Shown piece by piece: positions 27,419-35,287 of a DNA stretch of 64,000 bases; within the stretch, counting starts at the first letter, position 1; each line of letters starts with the position of its first letter. This DNA comes from CAVRTM01 sp963724015 (lineage in GTDB: Bacteria; Actinomycetota; Actinomycetes; Actinomycetales; Dermatophilaceae), in assembly GCA_963724015.1 (NCBI GenBank), contig CAVRTM010000018.1:85406-149405 (forward strand), given 5' to 3'. The position numbers were made by a program, and so were the translations under genes. Below the pieces are notes generated by a model that had not been told where the DNA came from, searched no databases, and was given only the letters and a program-made list of their open reading frames with translations.

Positions 27419-27817
27419 ATGCCCGGTTTCCCCGCCATAGCCCACGTCGCAGTGACCGTGACCCACCTGGAGCGCAGCACCAGCTGGTACACGGCGCTGT
27501 TCGGCTCCCCACCCGTCCTTGACGAGGACGACCCGATCGGCGGCTTCCACCACACGGTGTTCGCCCTTGACGGCGGCCAGCTGTTCGGCCTGCACACCCA
27601 TCCCGAGGGGCTCCGTGACGCGTTCGACGAGCACCGCACCGGGCTGGACCACGTGTCGTTCGGGTGCCCCGACCGAGCCGCGCTCGAGTCGTGGATCCCG
27701 CGCCTGGACGAGCTGGGCGTCAAGCACGGTGGCATCGTCGACGCCCCGTACGGCTCCGGCCTGTCCTTCCGGGACCCGGACGGCATCGCGCTCGAGCTCT
27801 TCGCACCGCCCGCCTGA
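27419..27817 (+). CDS. VOC-superfamily (glyoxalase/dioxygenase-like) protein
   Basis: 132 residues in the two-module VOC fold (AHVAVTVTHLERSTSWYTAL, then GLDHVSFGCPD, then GLSFRDPDGIALELFAPP). The metal-ligand positions are His in HVAV, His in LDHVSFG and Glu in ALELF. AAGGAG lies about 9 bp before ATG 27419. It follows the urate operon but with 120 bp of spacing, so it may be separate. Possible roles are glyoxalase, antibiotic resistance or ring-cleavage; the sequence does not decide. Confidence 0.8.
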   Translation: MPGFPAIAHVAVTVTHLERSTSWYTALFGSPPVLDEDDPIGGFHHTVFALDGGQLFGLHTHPEGLRDAFDEHRTGLDHVSFGCPDRAALESWIPRLDELGVKHGGIVDAPYGSGLSFRDPDGIALELFAPPA

Positions 27818-27830
27818 CCAGGCCGTTCCC

Positions 27831-27864
27831 CGGTCGGGAAGCGGTCGCGCCCGCTTCCCGACCG
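27831..27864. terminator. Bidirectional terminator between the VOC gene and pucR
   Basis: Perfect 14-bp stem (CGGTCGGGAAGCGG and complement) with loop TCGCGC, placed 14 bp after the VOC stop and 10 bp from the end of the convergent pucR. Confidence 0.8.
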
Positions 27865-27873
27865 CCGGTCCCG

Positions 27874-29427
27874 TCAGAGGGACCGCAGGGCGAGGAAGAT
27901 GTCCACACGGTCCTCCAGCCGGGACAGGTCGCGACCGGTCAGCTCCTCCACGCGGGCGATCCGGTAGCGCACCGTGTTGACGTGCAGGTGCAGCGTCTCG
28001 GCCGCGCGGCTCCACGAACCCGAGCAGTCCAGGAACGCCTCGAGCGTCGCGCGCAGACCGGCACCGTGGCGCGCGTCGTACTCCAGCACCGGTCCCAGGA
28101 CGCGGGAGGCGAACGTGCGCCGCACGTCGTCCGGCACCGTGGCCAGCAGCAGGACGTACGACGTGACCTCCAGCCCGGTCACGACGCTGACCCGGTCGGT
28201 CCGCAGCTCGGCCAGCCGGCGGGCGTGCCGCGCCTCCTCCAGCGCGCCGGAGAGCGCGGCCGGGTCCGACGGCTCGCTGATGCCGACGGTCAGCCGCGCC
28301 TGGCCGAGGGCCGGCGCCAGCCGGGCGAGCCCCGTGCGCAGGACGTCGGCGAACGCCGGGTCGGCGGTGCAGAGCAGGGCCACGGCCCGGCCGTCGCCGG
28401 TGGTGCCCACGACCGGTGCGCCGAGCTGGGCCGCGGCGTCGTCGAGCACCGACCGGGACACCTCCGCCAGGTCCGGCCGCCCGGGGAACTCCGCCACGGC
28501 GACCGCCAGGCGCGCGTCACCGCTCACCCCCGCCTGACGCAGCCGCACCTGTGTCTCGGGCTGGCCGCCGGCGCCGCGCTCGACCAGGCCGACGGCCTCG
28601 TCGGCGATGTGCCGGCTGGCCCGCAGCCCCTCGTCCCGACGGGCGCGGTCGAGCGCGGCGATGACCGCGAGCTGGCCGACGGCGTCGGCGACGTCGGGCT
28701 CCCAGGTGGACCAGATGCCCTCGACCACGACGAACCACGAGGTCATCCGCTGGCCGAGCGCCGGACCCACCGGAAACACGGAGTACGGCGCGCCGCTTCC
28801 GGCCGCGTCGGCCCCGACGACGGCCGGCAACCGGTCGGCGGTGAGGAAGGCACGGATGACCCGGTCCAGGTCCTCCGGCGGGAGCGCCCGCGGTCCGCGG
28901 ACGACCGCACGACCGGTGGCCGTGACGACCCGGCAGGTCAGGCCGGTCTCCGCGCAGACGAGGGCGACCACCTCGTCCAGGCTGCGGCCCTCGGCGACCG
29001 CCTGCAGCAGCTGGCGCTGGCGGTCGAGGGTGGCGGCGAGCTGCGCCCCGCGCCACGCGGTGACCCGGCCGACGACGAACTCGGTGAGGGCCGAGAAGGA
29101 CACGTGCTCGGGCACCGACAGCAGCGGCAGGTCGTGTCGGCGGCAGGCCTCGACCACGTCCGGTGGCACGCCGTGGAACATCGCCTCGCCGGCGGCGAGG
29201 GCCACCGCTCCGGCGGTGGCGCAGGCGGCCACGAACCGCTCCGAGTCCTGCGGGGCGCGGCGCCAGACCAGGCCGCTGACGACCAGCTCACCGCCGGAGA
29301 GGTAGCGCCCGGGGTCGGGCAGGTCGGTGGAGTAGACCCAGCGCACCGGCCGGTCCAGCGCCCGCGCGTCGCCGTGGTGCAGCCGCAGGTCGAGCTCGGG
29401 TGCACCGAGCAGCTCCCGCAGCATCAT
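27874..29427 (-). CDS. pucR: PucR-family transcriptional regulator of purine catabolism
   Basis: 517 residues with the PucR layout: an N-terminal PucR sensory domain (about 1-125, ending SFSALTEFVVGRV), a GGDEF-like middle domain, and a C-terminal HTH_30 helix-turn-helix (FLDCSGSWSRAAETLHLHVN, then TVRYRIARVEELTG). Starts at ATG 29427 (or 29424), about 148 bp divergent from the xanthine dehydrogenase genes. By family and place it should control the xdh operon, and perhaps the permease-uricase operon on its other side. In Bacillus the relative is an activator that senses allantoin and related intermediates; here that is inference. Confidence 0.9.
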   Translation of the reverse strand: MMLRELLGAPELDLRLHHGDARALDRPVRWVYSTDLPDPGRYLSGGELVVSGLVWRRAPQDSERFVAACATAGAVALAAGEAMFHGVPPDVVEACRRHDLPLLSVPEHVSFSALTEFVVGRVTAWRGAQLAATLDRQRQLLQAVAEGRSLDEVVALVCAETGLTCRVVTATGRAVVRGPRALPPEDLDRVIRAFLTADRLPAVVGADAAGSGAPYSVFPVGPALGQRMTSWFVVVEGIWSTWEPDVADAVGQLAVIAALDRARRDEGLRASRHIADEAVGLVERGAGGQPETQVRLRQAGVSGDARLAVAVAEFPGRPDLAEVSRSVLDDAAAQLGAPVVGTTGDGRAVALLCTADPAFADVLRTGLARLAPALGQARLTVGISEPSDPAALSGALEEARHARRLAELRTDRVSVVTGLEVTSYVLLLATVPDDVRRTFASRVLGPVLEYDARHGAGLRATLEAFLDCSGSWSRAAETLHLHVNTVRYRIARVEELTGRDLSRLEDRVDIFLALRSL

Positions 29428-29575
29428 TGGAGAAACGTACAACCGGGGCCTGCTGTCGGTGCTGACTTTCGTCGCGGGGGGCCTAGGCCCAGGCCCGGCG
29501 CCGGACTTGACTACGAGCCAGCGCACGACGACCCATCCCTGACGTACGGGTGGGACCAGCGAGCCCAGGAGCCCC
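29428..29575. promoter_or_regulatory. Divergent pucR-xdh promoter region
   Basis: The 148-bp gap holds both promoters. A TTGACT at about 29504-29509 is a plausible -35 for the xdh operon. No good -10 or clear PucR half-sites can be read by eye. A GC-rich imperfect palindrome (GGGCCTAGGCCC-like) lies around 29480-29492. Confidence 0.4.
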
Positions 29576-30445
29576 ATGGACTTCCTCCAGCCGACCACGT
29601 GGGACGAGGCGCTCACCGCGCGGGCCGAGCATCCCGACGCCGTGCCGCTGTGCGGTGGCACCGACGTCATGGTCGAGCTCAACTTCGACCGGCGGCGTCC
29701 CGCGGCGCTGCTCGACCTGGGCCGGGTGGCGGAGCTGGGTGAGTGGGCTCCGGAGGACGGCCACGTCCGCCTGGGCGCCGCCGTGACGTACAGCCGGGTC
29801 ATCACCGAGCTCGGGGACCGGCTGCCGGGCCTCGCGATGGCCGCGCGCACCGTGGGCTCGCCCCAGATCCGCAACCGCGGGACGGTCGGGGGCAACCTGG
29901 GCGCCGCCTCGCCGGCCGGGGACGCGCACCCGCCGCTGCTGGCGGCCGGCACCCGGGTGGAGGTCACCTCGGTGCGCGGCACGCGGGTGATCCCGGTCGA
30001 GGACTTCTACACCGGCGTCAAGCGCAACGCCCTGGCGCCGGACGAGCTGATCCGAGCCGTGCTGGTCACACCGCCGAGCGGCCCGCAGCAGTTCAGCAAG
30101 ATCGGCACCCGCAACGCCATGGTCATCTCGGTCGCGGCGTTCGCCCTCGCGCTGCACCCCGACCGCAAGGCGGTAGGGACCGGCATCGGCTCCGCGGCCC
30201 CGACACCGCGCCGGGCGCGCGCCGCCGAGGAGCACCTCGCGGCCGCGCTGGAGGAGCGGGGCCTGTGGGAGTCCCGCGGTCCGCTGCCGCCCGGCCTCGC
30301 CGTGGAGTTCGGCGAGCTGGTGCGCTCCGCCGCCTCGCCGATCGACGACGTCCGCGGCAGCGCGGCATACCGGCTGCACTCGCTCTCGGTGATGGCCCGG
30401 CGAGCGGCCACGTGGGCCTGGGACGACTACCGGAAGGCGGCCTGA
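29576..30445 (+). CDS. Xanthine dehydrogenase, FAD-binding subunit
   Basis: 289 residues of the CoxM/XdhB fold. Xanthine dehydrogenase oxidises hypoxanthine to xanthine and then to urate; this subunit holds FAD and passes electrons to NAD. The FAD loops are CGGTDVMVEL and GTVGGNLGAASPAGDAHP (the TxGGN motif). ATG 29576 follows CCAGGAG with good spacing. One base separates it from the 2Fe-2S subunit gene. First gene of a four-gene operon, divergent from pucR. Confidence 0.92.
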   Translation: MDFLQPTTWDEALTARAEHPDAVPLCGGTDVMVELNFDRRRPAALLDLGRVAELGEWAPEDGHVRLGAAVTYSRVITELGDRLPGLAMAARTVGSPQIRNRGTVGGNLGAASPAGDAHPPLLAAGTRVEVTSVRGTRVIPVEDFYTGVKRNALAPDELIRAVLVTPPSGPQQFSKIGTRNAMVISVAAFALALHPDRKAVGTGIGSAAPTPRRARAAEEHLAAALEERGLWESRGPLPPGLAVEFGELVRSAASPIDDVRGSAAYRLHSLSVMARRAATWAWDDYRKAA

Positions 30446-30446
30446 C

Positions 30447-30923
30447 ATGCGCGTCACCACCACGGTCAACGGCGAGCGCCGCACGGCCGACGACGTCTGG
30501 GAGGGGGAGAGCCTGCTCTACGTCCTGCGCGAGCGGATGGGCCTGCCCGGCTCCAAGAACGCCTGTGAGCAGGGCGAGTGCGGCTCGTGCACCGTCTACC
30601 TGGACGGGTTGCCGGTCTGCGCCTGCCTGGTCGCGGCCGGCCAGGTCGAGGGCCGCGAGATCGGCACCGTCGAGGGCCTCTCCGACGGCACCGCGCTGCA
30701 CCCCATCCAGCAGGCGTTCGTCGAGGCGGGCGCCGTGCAGTGCGGCTTCTGCACCCCCGGCCTGCTGGTGCAGACCCACGACCTGCTGGCGCGTGAGCCG
30801 CGGCCGACCGACCCCGAGATCCGGGAGGCTCTCGCCGGCAACCTGTGCCGCTGCACCGGCTACGAGAAGATCCTGGACGCCGTGCGCCTGGCCGCCGGGC
30901 GCCTGGCCGGGACGACCCCATGA
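30447..30923 (+). CDS. Xanthine dehydrogenase, 2Fe-2S subunit
   Basis: 158 residues with both 2Fe-2S motifs: a plant-ferredoxin type (NACEQGECGSC plus the later Cys in LPVCACLV) and the helical type (CGFCTPG and CRCTGYEK). It relays electrons from the molybdenum site to FAD. ATG 30447 is 1 bp after the FAD subunit, and the stop overlaps the aminohydrolase start (ATGA). Length and motifs are standard for the CoxS/XdhC small subunit. Confidence 0.94.
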   Translation: MRVTTTVNGERRTADDVWEGESLLYVLRERMGLPGSKNACEQGECGSCTVYLDGLPVCACLVAAGQVEGREIGTVEGLSDGTALHPIQQAFVEAGAVQCGFCTPGLLVQTHDLLAREPRPTDPEIREALAGNLCRCTGYEKILDAVRLAAGRLAGTTP

Positions 30924-32284
30924 GCACCACGGTGATCGACGGCGCCCACGTCGTCACGATGAACGCCGGCCGCGAGGAGCACCCCGGTGGCCACGTGGTG
31001 GTGGAGGGCAACCGGATCACCGCGGTGGGCCCCGGCCCGGCGTCCGAGGCCGTCCGTACCGGCGCCGACCGGGTCGTCGACGGCGGCGGCTGCCTGCTCA
31101 CGCCCGGGCTGGTCAACACCCACCACCACCTCTACCAGTGGGTGACGCGCGGACTGGCCGTCGACGAGACGCTGTTCGGCTGGCTCACGATGCTCTACCC
31201 GGTGTGGGCCCGCATCGACGAGCACGCCGTCAACGTCGCCGCCCGCGGTGGTCTGGCCTGGCTGGCCCGCACCGGCTGCACGACGAGCACCGACCACCAC
31301 TACGTGTTCCCCCGCGACGGCGGGGACCTGCTGGCCGCCGAGATCGAGGCCGCGCGCTCGGTGGGCCTGCGCTTCCACCCCACCCGCGGCTCGATGGACC
31401 TGGGGGAGCGCGACGGCGGCCTCCCACCCGACCACGTGGTCGAGGACCTCGACGCGGTGCTGCTGGCCACCGAGGCGGCCATCGACCGCTGGCACGACCC
31501 GTCGCCGGGCTCCATGCTCCGGATCGCCGTCGCGCCCTGCTCGCCGTTCTCGGTGACTCCCGACCTGCTGCGCGAGGCGGCGGCGCTCGCGCGCCGGCGG
31601 GACGTGCTGCTGCACACCCACCTCGCGGAGACGCTCGACGAGGAGAAGTTCTGCCGCGAGCGCTTCGGCTGCTCACCGGTGGACTACATGGAGAGCCTCG
31701 GCTGGCTGGGCGCCGACGTCTGGTTCGCCCACGCGGTGCACCTCGACGACGACGCGGTGACGAAGATCGGGGCCACCGGCACCGGTGTGGCGCACTGCCC
31801 CTCATCCAACGGCCGCCTCGGGTCGGGCATCGCACGCGCCCGTGACCTGCGCGACGCCGGAGCCCGGGTCGGGCTCGGCGTCGACGGCGCCGCCAGCAAC
31901 GAGTCGGCCAGCATGCTCGAGGAGGTCCGGGGCGCGCTGCTGTTCGCCCGCGCCACGGGCGGTCCGCAGGCGCTCTCGGTCCGGGACGCCCTCGAGATGG
32001 CCACGCTCGGCGGTGCCGCGGTGCTCGGGCGCAGCGCCGACCTCGGCTCGGTGGAGGAGGGCAAGCTGGCCGACCTCGCGCTCTGGCGGCTGGACACCTT
32101 CGCCCACGCCGACATCGCCGACCCCGTCGCGGCCCTGGTGCTGGGTTCGCGGCCACCGCTGGAGCTGCTGCTGGTCGACGGCCGGCCGGTTGTCGAGCGC
32201 GACCGTGTCGTCACCGTCGACGAGCACGCCCTGGCCCGCGAGGCCGTGTCCGTCCACCAGACCCTCCTCTCCTGCGAGCGGTGA
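30920..32284 (+). CDS. Aminohydrolase, 8-oxoguanine/guanine-deaminase-like
   Basis: Metal-dependent TIM-barrel hydrolase of 454 residues in the amidohydrolase superfamily. Metal and catalytic residues are visible: TPGLVNTHHHLYQ, LLHTHLAETLDE (His and Glu), WFAHAVHLDD, and GLGVDGAASNES with the late Asp. This set is typical of 8-oxoguanine deaminase and of related purine and hydroxyatrazine hydrolases. Embedded in the xdh operon, with translational overlap to the 2Fe-2S gene and 4 bp to the molybdenum subunit. It probably makes xanthine (from guanine) or urate (from 8-oxoguanine), both of which feed the pathway. The exact substrate is not settled by sequence. Confidence 0.85.
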   Translation: MSTTVIDGAHVVTMNAGREEHPGGHVVVEGNRITAVGPGPASEAVRTGADRVVDGGGCLLTPGLVNTHHHLYQWVTRGLAVDETLFGWLTMLYPVWARIDEHAVNVAARGGLAWLARTGCTTSTDHHYVFPRDGGDLLAAEIEAARSVGLRFHPTRGSMDLGERDGGLPPDHVVEDLDAVLLATEAAIDRWHDPSPGSMLRIAVAPCSPFSVTPDLLREAAALARRRDVLLHTHLAETLDEEKFCRERFGCSPVDYMESLGWLGADVWFAHAVHLDDDAVTKIGATGTGVAHCPSSNGRLGSGIARARDLRDAGARVGLGVDGAASNESASMLEEVRGALLFARATGGPQALSVRDALEMATLGGAAVLGRSADLGSVEEGKLADLALWRLDTFAHADIADPVAALVLGSRPPLELLLVDGRPVVERDRVVTVDEHALAREAVSVHQTLLSCER

Positions 32285-32288
32285 TCCC

Positions 32289-34682
32289 ATGACCAGTCCC
32301 TCCACCGCTGCAGCGGCTGCGACCTCGACGGCTCCGGCCTCGACGGCACCGACCTCGACTCCGGCGGTGACGGCCCCTGCGAAGCCCGCCACGGCTCCAC
32401 CGACCACCGGCTCCCCGGTCAGCGGCGGCATCGGCGAGAGCCCCGTGCGGGCGGACGGCAACCTCAAGGTGACCGGCGAGTTCGCCTACTCCAGCGACCT
32501 GTTCATGGACGACATGATCTGGGGGGTGACGCTGCGCAGCCCGCACCCCCACGCCCGGATCCTGTCCGTCGACATCGGTCCCGCCCTCGCGACGCCCGGC
32601 GTCCACGCCGTCCTGACCGCCGACGACGTGCCCGGCCTCAACGCGGTCGGTCTCGAGCACCTCGACCAGCCGGTGCTGGCGGTCGACGTCGTGCGGTACC
32701 AGGGTGAGCCGGTCGCGCTGGTCGCGGCCGACCACCCCGAGACCGCCCGCCGGGCCGCCGCACGCATCGTCGTCAGCTACGAGCCGCTGGAGGGTGTCAC
32801 CGAGGCACGTCGAGCCCTCGACCCTTCGGCGCCGCAGCTGCACGAGGGCGGCAACGTCGTGCGGCACCTGAAGATCCGCAAGGGGCTGGCCGACCCGGTC
32901 GCGCCGGTCGTGGTCTCGCTGGACTTCGAGGTCGGCATGCAGGACCAGGCCTTCCTCGGGCCGGAGTCCGGTCTGGCGGTCCCCGCCGAGGACGGAGGTG
33001 TCGACCTGTACGTCGCCACGCAGTGGCTGCACGTGGACCAGCGCCAGATCTGCTCCGCGCTCGACCTGCCCCCGGACAAGGTGCGGCTGACGCTCGCCGG
33101 TGTGGGTGGCGCGTTCGGTGGCCGTGAGGACCTGTCGATGCACGTGCACGCCTGCCTGCTGGCGATGCACACCGGCAAGCCGGTCAAGATGGTCTACAAC
33201 CGCGAGGAGTCGTTCTTCGGCCACGTCCACCGGCACCCGGCGACGATGCACTACGAGTTCGGCGCCGAGGAGGACGGCACGCTGGTCTACGGCCGGGCGG
33301 AGATCCTGTTCGACGGCGGTGCCTACGCCTCGAGCACGGCGGCGGTCGTGGGCAACGGCGGCACCCTCGGGCTGGGGCCGTACCGCCTGCCCAACGTGCA
33401 CGTCGACTGCTACGGCGTCTACACCAACAACCCGCCGTGCGGTGCGATGCGCGGGTTCGGCTGTGTCCAGGCCGCGTTCGCCCACGAGGCGTTGATGGAC
33501 GAGCTGGCCGACCGGGTGGGCGTCGGCCGCGTCGAGATCCGCCAGCGGAACGGCATGCGCGAGGGTGACGCCAACATCACCGGCCAGGTCATCGACTCCG
33601 CCGCCCCGGTGGCCGAGCTGCTGCAGGTCGTGGCGGACATGCCGCTGCCGCCGGAACGCCACGAGGGGGCGGCGCCCGACCTGCTGTCGATGCCCGGCGG
33701 GGTGTCCAACACCACTCACGGGGAGGGCGTCGTCCGTGGCGTCGGCTACGCCGTGACCTACAAGAACGTCGGCTTCTCCGAGGGCTTCGACGACTACTCC
33801 ACCGCCCGGGTGCGGCTGGAGGTGACCGCCGGCGAGGCGGTGGCCACCGTGCACACCGCCGCCGCCGAGGTCGGCCAGGGGCTCATCACGGTCGAGCAGC
33901 AGATCTGCCGGACCGAGCTCGGCGTCGAGCGGGTCGTGCTGCACCCCAAGGACACCCGCGTCGGGTCGGGTGGCTCGACGTCCGCGTCACGGCAGACCTA
34001 CGTCACCGGTGGCGCGGTCAAGGCCGCCTGCGAGGCCGTCCGGTCCCGCGTCCTGGACCTCGCGGCTGCCCAGCTGGGGCGCCCGGCGCCGTCGCTGCGG
34101 CTGGACGCCGGCAAGGTCGTGGCCGACACCGGCGAGGTGGTGATGGGTCTGGCGGACCTGCTCGGCGCGGGCGCGGTGGACGAGACGGTCGAGTGGCGGC
34201 ACCGCCCGACGGAGCCGATCGACCCCGAGACCGGTCAGGGCAACGCCCATGTGCAGTACGCCTTCTCGGCGCACCGGGCGGTCGTGGACGTCGACGTCGA
34301 CCTGGGGCTGGTCAAGGTGGTGGCCCTGGACACCGCACAGGATGTCGGGCGGGCGATCAACCCCCAGGCCGTGGTCGGGCAGATCCAGGGGGGCAGCACC
34401 CAGGGCATGGGCCTGGCGCTGATGGAGGAGGTCGTCGTCCGGAACGGCGTCATCCAGAACCCGTCCTTCACCGACTACCTCATCCCCACCATCCTGGACA
34501 CGCCGCCGATGAAGGTCGCGGTGCTCGAGTACGCCGACCCGCACGCGCCGTACGGCGTCCGGGGTGTCGGGGAGCCGCCCACCATCTCCTCCGGGCCGGC
34601 CGTGGCGGCAGCGATCCGCCAGGCGTGCGGTGTGCCGCTGCGGCGGGTGCCGATCCGCCCGGAACACATCACCGGGACCTGA
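32289..34682 (+). CDS. Xanthine dehydrogenase, molybdenum cofactor-binding subunit
   Basis: 797 residues of the CoxL/XdhA type, the catalytic subunit that hydroxylates purines. Molybdenum and substrate motifs: GGAFGGREDLS, PPCGAMRGFGCVQ (with the substrate Arg), QGGSTQGMGLALMEE, and the catalytic Glu in GVRGVGEPPTISSGP. The first 40 residues are an Ala/Thr/Pro/Ser-only tail (AAAAATSTAPAST) before the conserved GESPVRADGNLKVTGEFAY, which is unusual for this cytoplasmic enzyme. The later initiation alternative is not supported. No XdhC-type cofactor-inserting chaperone gene is adjacent. A strong hairpin follows at 34702. Confidence 0.93.
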   Translation: MTSPSTAAAAATSTAPASTAPTSTPAVTAPAKPATAPPTTGSPVSGGIGESPVRADGNLKVTGEFAYSSDLFMDDMIWGVTLRSPHPHARILSVDIGPALATPGVHAVLTADDVPGLNAVGLEHLDQPVLAVDVVRYQGEPVALVAADHPETARRAAARIVVSYEPLEGVTEARRALDPSAPQLHEGGNVVRHLKIRKGLADPVAPVVVSLDFEVGMQDQAFLGPESGLAVPAEDGGVDLYVATQWLHVDQRQICSALDLPPDKVRLTLAGVGGAFGGREDLSMHVHACLLAMHTGKPVKMVYNREESFFGHVHRHPATMHYEFGAEEDGTLVYGRAEILFDGGAYASSTAAVVGNGGTLGLGPYRLPNVHVDCYGVYTNNPPCGAMRGFGCVQAAFAHEALMDELADRVGVGRVEIRQRNGMREGDANITGQVIDSAAPVAELLQVVADMPLPPERHEGAAPDLLSMPGGVSNTTHGEGVVRGVGYAVTYKNVGFSEGFDDYSTARVRLEVTAGEAVATVHTAAAEVGQGLITVEQQICRTELGVERVVLHPKDTRVGSGGSTSASRQTYVTGGAVKAACEAVRSRVLDLAAAQLGRPAPSLRLDAGKVVADTGEVVMGLADLLGAGAVDETVEWRHRPTEPIDPETGQGNAHVQYAFSAHRAVVDVDVDLGLVKVVALDTAQDVGRAINPQAVVGQIQGGSTQGMGLALMEEVVVRNGVIQNPSFTDYLIPTILDTPPMKVAVLEYADPHAPYGVRGVGEPPTISSGPAVAAAIRQACGVPLRRVPIRPEHITGT

Positions 34683-34701
34683 CTGCCGGCGTCGGGCCGC
34701 A

Positions 34702-34727
34702 GCCCTGCCACCGCTCGGTGGCAGGGC
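34702..34727 (+). terminator. Terminator of the xanthine dehydrogenase operon
   Basis: Perfect 11-bp GC-rich stem (GCCCTGCCACC and complement) with loop GCTC, 20 bp after the stop. No T run. Confidence 0.75.
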
Positions 34728-34796
34728 CGCTGACCTGCGGCGACGTCGTCCCGCCCGGCCCGGCGGAACTCCGTGCAGCAGCCTTTCCGGACCCCC

Positions 34797-34824
34797 TTGC
34801 CTGACGGCGCTGAAGTGATAGCGT
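34797..34824 (+). promoter_or_regulatory. Probable promoter of the cold-shock gene
   Basis: TTGCCT (34797-34802) and TAGCGT (34819-34824) are 16 bp apart, with an extended TG just before the -10. It lies about 165 bp before the cold-shock ATG, so the transcript has a long leader that contains the hairpin at 34867. Confidence 0.5.
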
Positions 34825-34866
34825 GATGCCCGGTTGCAGTTGCAGTTCCTCGCAGGTCGAAGAAGC

Positions 34867-34891
34867 GCCCGCAGAACGAGCGGGCTTTTTT
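34867..34891 (+). terminator. Intrinsic terminator inside the cold-shock leader (possible attenuator)
   Basis: Stem GCCCGC/GCGGGC with a 7-nt loop and six T's directly after. It is the only classical T-rich terminator in the window and lies between the promoter and the gene, about 99 bp before the ATG. It probably yields a short leader RNA and lets transcription through under cold or other conditions. Confidence 0.7.
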
Positions 34892-34989
34892 CATCGCACG
34901 GGCATGTCCCGACAGTTGTGGGGGTAGTGCGGCAGCCTGGAGCGCGCGAGGTGCGAGCTCCATTGGCTAACAAAGAAAGAGTTATCCCC

Positions 34990-35193
34990 ATGGCACAGGG
35001 CACCGTGAAGTGGTTCAACGCTGAAAAGGGCTTCGGCTTCATCGCACAGGATGGCGGAGGCCCCGACGTCTTCGTCCACTACTCGGCGATCGAGACCAAC
35101 GGCTACCGTTCGCTCGACGAGGCACAGCGCGTCGAGTTCGAGGTCACCCAGGGCCCCAAGGGCCCGCAGGCCGACAAGGTTCGCCCCCTCTGA
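34990..35193 (+). CDS. Cold-shock domain protein, CspA family
   Basis: 67-residue single OB-fold RNA chaperone. It has RNP1 (KGFGFIAQD) and RNP2 (DVFVHYSAI) and begins MAQGTVKWFNAEKG, the standard CspA start. AAAGAAAGAG lies about 9 bp before ATG 34990. Expected to melt mRNA structure, including its own, and the long leader with an internal terminator fits self-linked control. A perfect hairpin follows at 35237. Confidence 0.96.
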   Translation: MAQGTVKWFNAEKGFGFIAQDGGGPDVFVHYSAIETNGYRSLDEAQRVEFEVTQGPKGPQADKVRPL

Positions 35194-35236
35194 TCCCAGA
35201 CGGAACGAGCCGCGGCTGACCTCAGTCGCTGTCGTC

Positions 35237-35270
35237 ACGAAGCCCCCGACCGTCAGGTCGGGGGCTTCGT
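35237..35270. terminator. Bidirectional terminator between the cold-shock gene and the PBP gene
   Basis: Perfect 15-bp stem (ACGAAGCCCCCGACC and complement) with tetraloop GTCA, between convergent genes that end at 35193 and 35288. Confidence 0.85.
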
Positions 35271-35287
35271 CGTTCTGGTGCCCGGGG

